Below, one piece after another: positions 28,762-36,244 of a stretch of 64,000 nt of DNA (within the stretch, counting starts at the first letter, position 1; each line of letters begins with the position of its first letter). Position numbers and translations under genes: made by a program. The DNA is from Thiobacillus thioparus DSM 505. GTDB taxonomy: Bacteria; Pseudomonadota; Gammaproteobacteria; Burkholderiales; Thiobacillaceae. The notes under the pieces are model-generated. The model did not search any database and was not told the origin of the DNA. It was given only the letters and a program-made list of their open reading frames with translations. The DNA is taken from contig NZ_KB891316.1 in assembly GCF_000373385.1 (NCBI RefSeq), forward strand, positions 1-64,000, written 5' to 3'.

Positions 28762-29664
28762 TCAGCTCTGCGCATAGGCGCGTGGACGGTCGGGGAAGAT
28801 GAAACCCAATAGCCAATCCAGTACGAACAAAAACAGCAAGCCGATCACGAACAGCATGATGCCCGCAAAGCCATGCAGAAAACCCTGTCCGGCCTCATCG
28901 CCAAGATGATAGGTCACTAATACCAGTACCATCACGCGCACCACGTTGGCGGCAAAGGCAATCGGCAGAATGGCGGCCATGATGATGAGGTTGCGTGTGA
29001 TGCTGGTGCGCTGCATCAGATACAGATACAGCAGCCCCATGGCCGACAGGCTGAACATGGAATGCAGGCCGCCGGAACAGGCATCGGCCACCAGCAGCTG
29101 GTAAGGCCCCACGGTAAGCATGACGCCGCTGCGCGCTATCGGATAGCCGGCCGCATACAGCACATGTTCGGCAATCACCGAAATGTATTGCTTGAGTGGA
29201 CCGGTGGCGGCATCGACGATGAACCCAGGCAACGGGATCATAAAGATCAGGAAGAACAAGGCGAACCACAAGGCGCGCGCAGCACGGGTGCCCAGCGTGA
29301 TGAGCAGCGCACCCAGGATGACCGGGATCTGCGAACCGACCTCGAACAGCAGGATGTCCTGCGACCGCCCCAGTGCATAGGCAAGCAAACCGATGACAAG
29401 CAATGTCCAGCCGGTCGCGACCTCGGCACGGGTGGGCAAAACGCCTGCGTCAGCCGAGAATACCGCGCGACGCTGCCAGATCAGGAACAGGGCAACCACC
29501 AGCACGATGGGGCCATGCGCCTGCTCTTCCGAGTTCCACAGCCCATGCGCCAGCATCCAGTAGGTGGGCACGTACAGCACCAACAGGCCGAGCACGACGG
29601 GCCACCAGGTTTTGATGGGAGCAAGCGCGCCGAGCACGGACGCACGCGAGGCAAGCGTATTCAT
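28762..29664 (-). CDS. xrtB: exosortase B
   Basis: 300-aa polytopic cysteine transpeptidase-like protein, about eight hydrophobic segments. The proposed catalytic residues are Cys196 (VADACSGGLHSM), Arg243 (NVVRVMV) and His264 (FLHGFAG). The length and the partner genes (epsI, epsG, epsF, epsL) identify the XrtB class. The expected substrates are PEP-CTERM proteins such as those encoded at 38426, 41469 and 42625. Confidence 0.94.
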   Translation of the reverse strand: MNTLASRASVLGALAPIKTWWPVVLGLLVLYVPTYWMLAHGLWNSEEQAHGPIVLVVALFLIWQRRAVFSADAGVLPTRAEVATGWTLLVIGLLAYALGRSQDILLFEVGSQIPVILGALLITLGTRAARALWFALFFLIFMIPLPGFIVDAATGPLKQYISVIAEHVLYAAGYPIARSGVMLTVGPYQLLVADACSGGLHSMFSLSAMGLLYLYLMQRTSITRNLIIMAAILPIAFAANVVRVMVLVLVTYHLGDEAGQGFLHGFAGIMLFVIGLLFLFVLDWLLGFIFPDRPRAYAQS

Positions 29665-29668
29665 CGCA

Positions 29669-30559
29669 TCAATCCAGAACGACAGCGCCTACGACTTGCG
29701 CACCGGTGAAGAGGATTTTTTCCTTCAGCTCGGCCAGCGGTGCCAGGCGGCTGACGTTACGGCGAGTGGCGATCAGCATGCCACCGGCGCGTGCGGCAAC
29801 CAGCTGGAAGTCCGAACTGAGCTGCGACGACGCGGTGTCCAGCAGGATGATGTCGTAACTGGTTTCCAGGCCGGACAGGAGCGCGCCGAAGCTCGGGCGC
29901 GCCAGCAATTCGGCCGGATTGGGCGGCGGCGAGCCGGCGGGCAGCACGGCCAGCGTATGGAAGGGTTTGACCGAGTGCACCTGCAGCGAAGGCACGCGCT
30001 CGGCCAGAAGGTCGGACAGGCCCATACCGTTGCCCAGATGAAAAATCTCCTGCTGGTGCGGCTGCCGCATGTTGGTATCGATCAGCAACACCTTGCGCCC
30101 CATCTGCGCAAACAGGACGGCAAGGTTGGCCGCCAGATAGCTGGCGCCTTCGTCGGCACGCGTACTGCCGACCGCCAGGGTTTTGCGTCCCTCGTTGAAC
30201 CAGCGCAGCAACAACTCGGAACGGACCGAGCGCAAGGCCTCGGCTTCCTTGCTGTAGGGGGCGGTGGCGGCGGTGAGTTCGGGACTCAGGCTGGCCTCGG
30301 CGGCGGGGATATAGGGATACTCGAACTGCTGCGACAACGCCTGCTGGATGTCGGCCTCGGTCACCAGGCCGAGTTTTTGCGCGGCCTCGCCAAAGCGCAG
30401 GTTCTGTTCCTGTTGCAGCTTGAGTACACGTTCCATGTCCTGCGGCTTGAGCCTGCCGGCATCCTGCAGCAGTTTGCCGATGTTGGCTTCGGCTCGGATG
30501 CTGGTTGCGGCCGCTTCGACGATGCTGCCCTGTTCGCTGGCGCTGGTGAGTGAATTCAT
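29669..30559 (-). CDS. epsG: EpsG-type chain-length tyrosine-kinase-like protein, degenerate Walker A
   Basis: 296-aa cytoplasmic P-loop protein that partners EpsF. Residues 1-115 resemble the N-terminal region of secretion ATPases (repeated QQAL/FGEAAQKLG helices). Residues 125-290 are the BY-kinase-like domain. The Walker A segment reads GSTRADEGAS (131-140) with no lysine; Walker A' is LLIDTNMRQP, with Asn replacing the second Asp; Walker B is IILLDT. No C-terminal tyrosine cluster is seen. It may be a regulatory ATP-binding protein without kinase activity. Confidence 0.85.
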   Translation of the reverse strand: MNSLTSASEQGSIVEAAATSIRAEANIGKLLQDAGRLKPQDMERVLKLQQEQNLRFGEAAQKLGLVTEADIQQALSQQFEYPYIPAAEASLSPELTAATAPYSKEAEALRSVRSELLLRWFNEGRKTLAVGSTRADEGASYLAANLAVLFAQMGRKVLLIDTNMRQPHQQEIFHLGNGMGLSDLLAERVPSLQVHSVKPFHTLAVLPAGSPPPNPAELLARPSFGALLSGLETSYDIILLDTASSQLSSDFQLVAARAGGMLIATRRNVSRLAPLAELKEKILFTGAQVVGAVVLD

Positions 30560-30596
30560 ATAGACCTCGGCTTATGCGGTGTGAGGGTGACGGCGG

Positions 30597-31985
30597 TCAG
30601 GCCATGGCGGGACGATTGCGTCGGAAGATTCGGCGTAGCGCTTCCAGGCGGCGACCTCTTTTCGTCACTTCGGCCAGTACTGGAATGTCCAATCCCATGG
30701 CGATGTCCTGGCCCGAACGCACACGACGATCCAGCAACTCAACCAGGAAGCCCACCCCCACACCCAGCAACGTGCCGAGGAATAACGACAGCAGGATGTT
30801 CAGGATCACACGCGGCTTGGACGCTTCGAGAGGCGGTGTGGCCGAATTCAGCACGGCGATGTCGGTCTGCGTGGACTGAGCCTCCATACGGCTCTGGCCA
30901 TACCGTTGCAGCGCAGCATCGTAGATGCGCTGGGCATTGTCCAAGTCGCGGGCCAACAGAGTCGCTTCTTCACGCTGCTGCTTGAGCGCCAGCACGTTGG
31001 CTTTCTGCTTGGCAAAAGCCGAACCCAGTTCGTTATAACGCTGGCGCGTTGCCCCTGCATATGCGCCTACGCCGCGCGTTGCCGTGTTGAGTTCGTTGGC
31101 GAGCCTGGCCTTGTAGCTGTTCACCTCGGCCAGGGTGCGCTGATAGTCCGGGTGGTTTACCCCCACGCGCTTGGCCAGGTCGGCCAGCTTGCCTTCCCCT
31201 TGCGACACTTGCGCCTTGAGGCCTTGCACGACCGGATTGTTGATCACTTCCGGCATGCTGCCGCTGTCGCGGGTACGCGAGCCGGCATCGAATGCCGCCG
31301 ATTGCGCAGCCACCATCTGGCTGGCCAGTTCAGCCATACGGCGGGTTTCCACGTCCAGCCGTTCGTCGGATTCGACGATGCCTTTTTCACGTTGATATGC
31401 GGTGAGTTTTTGTTGAGCGTCATCAAGGTTCTTGCGCAATTCGATAATCTGCTGATCGAACCAGGCGGCGGTTTGCTTGGCCGGCTCCACACGCAGATCA
31501 AGGCTGGTTTCGATGTAGGCCTTGGCAAAAGCGTTGGCGATGACTGCCGAGAATCGTGGATCGGAGCCGGTGAATGCGATGGAAATGATGCTGGATTCAC
31601 GCGAGGGTTCCACGCTCAATTTCTTCAACAGCAAATCGCCCAACCACTGATTGATGTTTCCCTTGCCTTCGGTCGCCTCCATGAACTGCTCGTGGGTGCC
31701 AGGGCTACTTGCCAGTTTCAGTTCGCTCACAACCTTCTGCGCGACATTCGAACTCTGGATAACGTCAACTTGGGTAGCCATGTAACCGGGAAACATCTGG
31801 GACGGCATCAACTGACCCGTGAAAGGATCCTTGCTCTTGGAATCGATGATCAGCGTGGTAGTTGCCGTGTATTGCTTGGGTAATAGCAGGCTCACTACGG
31901 CCGTAACAGCAACGGTCAACAAAAGAACGCCAAGGATGATCCCCTTGCGTGCATTCAGGATCAGCAGGAATTGGGTAAAGTTCAT
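30597..31985 (-). CDS. epsF: chain length determinant protein EpsF (Wzz family)
   Basis: 462-aa polysaccharide co-polymerase. A membrane segment at about 14-34, a Wzz domain, a long coiled-coil periplasmic region (about 160-370, rich in Gln, Ala and Glu heptads), a PP-rich TPPLEASKP before the second membrane segment (about 405-425) and a basic cytoplasmic tail. It controls chain length together with EpsG and links to the EpsE export channel. Confidence 0.92.
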   Translation of the reverse strand: MNFTQFLLILNARKGIILGVLLLTVAVTAVVSLLLPKQYTATTTLIIDSKSKDPFTGQLMPSQMFPGYMATQVDVIQSSNVAQKVVSELKLASSPGTHEQFMEATEGKGNINQWLGDLLLKKLSVEPSRESSIISIAFTGSDPRFSAVIANAFAKAYIETSLDLRVEPAKQTAAWFDQQIIELRKNLDDAQQKLTAYQREKGIVESDERLDVETRRMAELASQMVAAQSAAFDAGSRTRDSGSMPEVINNPVVQGLKAQVSQGEGKLADLAKRVGVNHPDYQRTLAEVNSYKARLANELNTATRGVGAYAGATRQRYNELGSAFAKQKANVLALKQQREEATLLARDLDNAQRIYDAALQRYGQSRMEAQSTQTDIAVLNSATPPLEASKPRVILNILLSLFLGTLLGVGVGFLVELLDRRVRSGQDIAMGLDIPVLAEVTKRGRRLEALRRIFRRNRPAMA

Positions 31986-31995
31986 TGCGGCTTCC

Positions 31996-32790
31996 TTAGA
32001 ACAGGCTTTCCTTGACGTAGATCACGTCGTCTTTCTTGACCGGGTCGGCCAGCTGGGCATCCAGTTCCTGCATCGCGCCTTTGTTGTCGCGGCGCAGGAT
32101 CTTGATGCCGCGCTGGGTGCCGCGCTGGGTGAGCCCGCCGCCCAAGGACAGGGCCTGTACTACGCTCATGTTCTGCTCCAGACGGAAGGCGCCGGGGCGC
32201 TGCACTTCGCCGTAGATGTAGAACATCGGCTGGCGTGCCACGTTGATGACGTCGCCATCCTGGATCAGTTCGTTGCTGGCTTCGCCACCCGGTTTGAACA
32301 ACGCAACGACATCGATATCGTGGTAGCTGGTCTTGCCGTCGCGCGTGCGTACCAGGGTGACAGTGTCGGCGCCGTCAATGATGATGCCGCCGGCCAAGGC
32401 CAACGCATCGGTCACCCGGCTGATTTTCTCCAGCGTGTATTGGCCGGGACGGTTGACCCGCCCCAATACTGAGATGTGCTGGCTGCGGTATTGCACCACG
32501 TTGAGAGTAACGAAGGGCTTGATGATGAAGCCGCCCTTGCTCAGGCGCTGTGCAATGTCGGCCTCGCCCTGGGCCGGGGTGATGTCCGCCATCTTGACGT
32601 CGCCGATCAGCGGAAAGGTGATGGTGCCGGTCTCGCTCACGCGCGCATCGGTGGTGAGATCGGGCTGCCCATACACGGTGATGTGCAGGACATCGCCCGT
32701 GCCCATCCGGTAATCGTTATCCGCACTCCATACAGGCGCCGCCAACAGCAACGCGCACAACATCCATACACTACGCCACAACCTGATCAT
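31996..32790 (-). CDS. epsE: polysaccharide export protein EpsE (Wza-like)
   Basis: 264-aa outer-membrane export protein: signal peptide (residues 1-21, cleavage near VWSA), polysaccharide-export domain beginning YRMGTGDVLHITVYGQPDL, and SLBB domains. No lipobox Cys is seen. ATG at 32790 follows GGAGAG. It is 10 nt upstream of epsF, and it starts the epsE-F-G-xrtB-epsI block behind a possible sigma-54 promoter. Confidence 0.92.
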   Translation of the reverse strand: MIRLWRSVWMLCALLLAAPVWSADNDYRMGTGDVLHITVYGQPDLTTDARVSETGTITFPLIGDVKMADITPAQGEADIAQRLSKGGFIIKPFVTLNVVQYRSQHISVLGRVNRPGQYTLEKISRVTDALALAGGIIIDGADTVTLVRTRDGKTSYHDIDVVALFKPGGEASNELIQDGDVINVARQPMFYIYGEVQRPGAFRLEQNMSVVQALSLGGGLTQRGTQRGIKILRRDNKGAMQELDAQLADPVKKDDVIYVKESLF

Positions 32791-32893
32791 TGCTCTCTCC
32801 AATTGACGGCAGCCTATTGGCCAACCGCGCTCCTCATTGATTGTTATCTTTGCGGCATCCACCCTGTGGCTGATTGCCGTACAAACCAGTTTT

Positions 32894-32914
32894 GCTTGCC
32901 GGTCAACGGCAAGC
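32894..32914. other. perfect inverted repeat upstream of epsE
   Basis: GCTTGCCG-GTCAA-CGGCAAGC, 8-bp arms and a 5-nt loop. In the transcription direction (minus) it is followed by AAAAC rather than a T-run, so it is not a standard terminator. It lies in the 219-nt gap between epsL and epsE and could be an operator or a leader hairpin of the epsE transcript. Confidence 0.5.
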
Positions 32915-32972
32915 GGTCATTCTAACCGTGTCCATAGTCAGAATTGCTCACCCGGTCCAGCCTGTCTGCCAT

Positions 32973-32987
32973 GCAAAACCCATACCC
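32973..32987 (-). promoter_or_regulatory. candidate sigma-54 promoter for the epsE operon
   Basis: The minus strand reads GGGTATG-GGTT-TTGC then A. This matches YTGGCACG-N4-TTGCW at the essential GG and GC (correct 10-nt spacing) and at A5, G7 and TTGCA. The start point would be near 32961, leaving a leader of about 170 nt that includes the inverted repeat at 32894-32914. Support is weaker than for the PEP-CTERM sites. Confidence 0.4.
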
Positions 32988-33009
32988 GCAACCGTTCGAC
33001 AATCGCCCC

Positions 33010-34275
33010 CTAGAAATCAGCCCTCACGTTGGCAAACAGCATGTGAAACTGGTAATCCTCGACAGAGATGTTGGAATCCCGCCGTCCCGCGCTGACGCCG
33101 ACATCCACCGAAACAGCTTCAATCGGCATATAGCTGATCGAGAGCGATTCGCTGATGGTATCGTCGTTGCGTTGCAGTTGTGTTGTGCCGGGGTCGCCCT
33201 TGAAATCGCGATTCTCGAAAGTCGCGCCAGCATTCAGGCGCCATTTTTCGCGTATCAGCCACACGCCGTTTATGCTCGCGCCTTTTTTCAGCACCGAACT
33301 GGCATTGATGTCCTGCGCGCCCCCCAGTTCCTGATAGGCCGATACGCTCAGCAAGGTTTTACCGGTGGCATACCAGTCTGCGGAGATTCGCCCTGCGAGG
33401 CCGTTGAAATCCGGGCGATCCTTGAGTTGTGGCGCGGGACCGCTGAAATCGCCACGCAGGACATTCTTGTATTGGCGATCCACCCAGCCAAGCTGACCGC
33501 GCAGCTTCAATTTGCCGGACGCACTCCAGTCGCCAAGCAGGTTGTATTCGGTTTGTTTGTAACTATTGTCCGCCACATCCGTAGGGTTCATGGGAAACGG
33601 CGGACAGAAAAACAGAAACGAACACACCGAAGCCAGGATTTGCGGATTCGGGTATTCGGCATCAATCCTACGCACCTGCGCACGCAAGCTGCTGCCCTTG
33701 GGCGTGCGATAGGTCAAGACGGCATCCTGCGTCCGTTGCTGGACATCCTGCGAGACCAATGAGGGTGCGCTGTTGGCGTAGTCCGCCGTTTCGACGCCCC
33801 CACCTATACGCCAACGCGGGTGAAACTCCCATTCGGCACGACCGAAACGACGTTTGCGTGTCACCTGGTTATTGACCAGGCCCACACTGTCAAAATTGCT
33901 CTGACTGAGCGATTGGGTCGCTCCCGCATTGCCGCTCAGCTGGTTGCCCAAACGCCAGTTCCAGGTGGCCTGATAATCATTGCCGTCGGAGTCGTAGATC
34001 GTGTTGCGGTTGTACCGCACCCGGGTCTTGGTTGCGCTGGCGACGATTTCCTGGCGGCCGGGCTTCCAGTCCACATTCAGCCCGGCGCTCAGAACGCTGT
34101 ATCGTTCGCTGCGCGGAGTGCCGGGGCTTTCGTTGTCGGCAAGCCGGAAAAGGTTGCTGTCGAAAAAAGTCCCATAGGATACGAACGGACGAAAGGTATC
34201 GCCTTCCTGCGCGTATGCCGGCAGGGCAAGGAATACACCCAGTACCAGCCCCTTCCATGGCCGCGCAGATCTCAC
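33010..34275 (-). CDS. epsL: EpsL, exosortase-B-associated outer-membrane beta-barrel protein
   Basis: 421-aa protein with a signal peptide (residues 1-23, ending ALPAYA) and a long series of amphipathic beta strands ending in a terminal aromatic (RADF), the pattern of an outer-membrane barrel. The family is found with XrtB loci and is thought to help exopolysaccharide leave the cell. The GTG start at 34275 overlaps the upstream stop by four bases (GTGA) and follows GGAG; no suitable ATG is nearby. Confidence 0.85.
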   Translation of the reverse strand: MRSARPWKGLVLGVFLALPAYAQEGDTFRPFVSYGTFFDSNLFRLADNESPGTPRSERYSVLSAGLNVDWKPGRQEIVASATKTRVRYNRNTIYDSDGNDYQATWNWRLGNQLSGNAGATQSLSQSNFDSVGLVNNQVTRKRRFGRAEWEFHPRWRIGGGVETADYANSAPSLVSQDVQQRTQDAVLTYRTPKGSSLRAQVRRIDAEYPNPQILASVCSFLFFCPPFPMNPTDVADNSYKQTEYNLLGDWSASGKLKLRGQLGWVDRQYKNVLRGDFSGPAPQLKDRPDFNGLAGRISADWYATGKTLLSVSAYQELGGAQDINASSVLKKGASINGVWLIREKWRLNAGATFENRDFKGDPGTTQLQRNDDTISESLSISYMPIEAVSVDVGVSAGRRDSNISVEDYQFHMLFANVRADF

Positions 34276-34931
34276 CAGAAACTCCAATGATTCGTGGTCA
34301 CAACATACGCGCCCAGCGCACCGTTGGTGACGCTGTGCGCAATGATCGGCGCCCACAGGTTGCGGGTGCGGATATACAGCCAGCCATACGCCAGCCCGGC
34401 AACCAGCCCGGCCAGCCATTGCAGGTGTTCGACGGCAAACAGCGCACTGGCGACAAGCAGCGGCTTGAAACCGATCTGCGCCGGGTCAAGGATCAGAAAA
34501 TCGGTCTGCTGCACCCAGCGCTGCAGGAACGAGCGCCAGAACAGCTCTTCCATGATCGGCACCACCAAGGCTGCGCCCGCGATGCGGAATGCCACCAGCA
34601 GCCAGTCGATGCGGCCGGTTTCATCCGTGGGGTTGTAGCCCTTGCCTGCTTCGCCCATCAGCATCCAGGCGGCGTCGAGATTGACCCATAGCACCAGTAC
34701 GCCGAGGCCGACTGCTAGCGCCAACAGCAGATGTCTGAACGGGAGGCCATACGACCGGAGTTCGGTGTAATGGTGCCACAGCACCGCCAGCGCAAAAGCA
34801 ACCAGCCCGGCTTTCACCGGATAGAGCCAGCGCACGTCGAAGCCCGGCGCCCAGTCGGGCAGCAGGCTTTCCAATACGAGCAAAGCGATATACAGCCCGA
34901 ATGGCAGGCTGCGTACGAAAATGGGAGCCAT
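34272..34931 (-). CDS. CAAX prenyl protease-related protein of exosortase loci (CPBP family)
   Basis: 219-aa polytopic protein with the CPBP/Abi motifs: Glu128-Glu129 in PIMEELFWR, His169 in AVEHLQW and His199 in PIIAHSVTN, the expected metal-binding set of intramembrane glutamic proteases. A variant of this family is specific to PEP-CTERM/exosortase loci. Its substrate is unknown; a step in processing of sorted proteins is plausible. It is coupled to epsL by a four-base overlap. Confidence 0.88.
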   Translation of the reverse strand: MAPIFVRSLPFGLYIALLVLESLLPDWAPGFDVRWLYPVKAGLVAFALAVLWHHYTELRSYGLPFRHLLLALAVGLGVLVLWVNLDAAWMLMGEAGKGYNPTDETGRIDWLLVAFRIAGAALVVPIMEELFWRSFLQRWVQQTDFLILDPAQIGFKPLLVASALFAVEHLQWLAGLVAGLAYGWLYIRTRNLWAPIIAHSVTNGALGAYVVTTNHWSFW

Positions 34932-34942
34932 AGGGAGGCAGG

Positions 34943-35029
34943 TTCAAGTTACAAGTTGCAAGTCACAAGAAAGGAGCGAGTGGCTTCACCACACTCTGTC
35001 TTGCATCTTGCAACTTGAATCTTGTAACT
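34943..35029 (-). repeat. dispersed intergenic repeat, copy A
   Basis: An 87-nt element between epsD and the CAAX-type gene. The left arm contains CAAGTTACAAGTTGCAAG, the right arm CTTGCAACTTGAATCTTGTAACT, and the centre AAAGGAGCGAGTGGC. Arms can pair imperfectly. It matches the reverse complement of the repeat at 8108-8188. Confidence 0.6.
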
Positions 35030-35033
35030 GTTG

Positions 35034-35996
35034 CTACTTCAGGCCGGACACGCCCTTGCTGATCGCATCGGCGTCAGCAGCAGGTGCAGCCGGGGTTGTA
35101 GCCGATTCGGCAGGCGCTGCCGGAGTGGCAGGCGCTGCCGGGGCTTCCTTGCCGGCATCGGCAAACTCACCCACGTATTCGATCTTGGCTTCTGCCTTCA
35201 CCTTGTCGAGTTCGGCCTTGGCCGCCTTCTGGCGCGCCTCATTTTGCAGCAGGCGCGCGATGGCGGGCTTGGCCTGCTCCTGCGTCACTGGTTGAACCTG
35301 CGAATCCGCCAACACAATCACCAGCAGGCCTTCCGGCGTATTCACAATCATCGCCTGGCCATCGGGCATTTCAGCCAGCTTAGGCAGGATCGCTTGCGGC
35401 AGTTGCTCGGCAGGCTTCACACCTTGTGATGCCTGCACCGGATATTTTTCGTCTTTCAGCCATGCAACGAAATCACCCAGCGTTTTGGAATCGGTCAGCT
35501 GCTTGCGAATCGTCTCCTGCTTCTCTTTGGGCGCCTTGATCGAGAGTTCCTGCAGGCGGTAGATCTTGCGTTTGGTGAACAGCTCAGGATGCTTGTTGAA
35601 GTAATCCGACACCTCGGCATCGGTCGGCTCCGCCGGCGTACCCAGCTTACGGGTCATATAGACTTCAGCCATGATCTGGCGGCGCGCCGCATCCAGCGCC
35701 TGCACCACGACAGGGTCACGATCCAGCTTTTCCGATTGCGCCTTCTGCGCCAGCACTTCCTGATCGACCAGATTACGGATCACCTGCAGCGAAGCCGCCT
35801 TGGACTGGTCCTTATCGAGATTGGGAATGCGCTGCAGCGCGTAGTTCACCTGTGACACCGTCAGTTCGGTGCCATTGACCTTGGCTGCCACCTGGGTGGG
35901 CTTGCTCTCCTCCGCCGTCCCATCTTTCTTGTCGCCGCAACCTGCTATCAGGGCAACGATCAGCAACGGGAGATACAGCTTCTTCAAACCATGCAT
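35034..35996 (-). CDS. epsD: EpsD-family peptidyl-prolyl cis-trans isomerase, lipoprotein
   Basis: 320-aa SurA/PpiC-like foldase of exopolysaccharide loci. A lipobox, LIAGC (Cys20), ends the signal peptide, so it should be a lipoprotein of the envelope. The following helical SurA_N-like region and a parvulin-type domain (VYMTRKLGTPAEPTDAEVSDYF onward) fit the EpsD family. The C-terminal 40 residues are Ala-Pro-rich and low in complexity. It probably assists folding of EpsL or other barrel proteins. Confidence 0.9.
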   Translation of the reverse strand: MHGLKKLYLPLLIVALIAGCGDKKDGTAEESKPTQVAAKVNGTELTVSQVNYALQRIPNLDKDQSKAASLQVIRNLVDQEVLAQKAQSEKLDRDPVVVQALDAARRQIMAEVYMTRKLGTPAEPTDAEVSDYFNKHPELFTKRKIYRLQELSIKAPKEKQETIRKQLTDSKTLGDFVAWLKDEKYPVQASQGVKPAEQLPQAILPKLAEMPDGQAMIVNTPEGLLVIVLADSQVQPVTQEQAKPAIARLLQNEARQKAAKAELDKVKAEAKIEYVGEFADAGKEAPAAPATPAAPAESATTPAAPAADADAISKGVSGLK

Positions 35997-36192
35997 GTTG
36001 GTCTTCCTCTTAGTCCGGATTATTGGAAATTATGTGGTACGAATGTTACAGCAACACGTTGCCGGATGGCATAAGGCCAGTAACACTCGAGGCATTTAAA
36101 AACGCCAAAAAATTTGAATGCATAGTGCATGCGATTTTATGCAGGTTCACGTCAGACTTAATGATCACTTCGCATTTTCAGACAAATCTGAC

Positions 36193-36218
36193 AAAAAAGC
36201 CGGGGACGCATCCCCGGC
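36193..36218 (-). terminator. rho-independent terminator after the FadL-OmpA gene
   Basis: The minus strand reads GCCGGGGA-TGCG-TCCCCGGC followed by six T. The 8-bp GC-rich stem is perfect. It lies 27 nt beyond the stop of the barrel gene, separating it from epsD. The rest of 35997-36192 shows no gene. Confidence 0.9.
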
Positions 36219-36244
36219 GCAACCTGCATCAGATTAAGAACGAC

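Noticed and set aside
32809..32823. Sigma-54-like TGGCCAA-N4-CTGC just upstream of epsE
   Set aside because: The start site would fall only about 7 nt before the ATG and inside the ribosome-binding site GGAGAG, so the mRNA could not be translated normally. The site at 32973-32987 is preferred.
32894..32914. Inverted repeat considered as the epsL terminator
   Set aside because: On the transcribed strand it is followed by AAAAC, with no T-run. Listed only as an inverted repeat.
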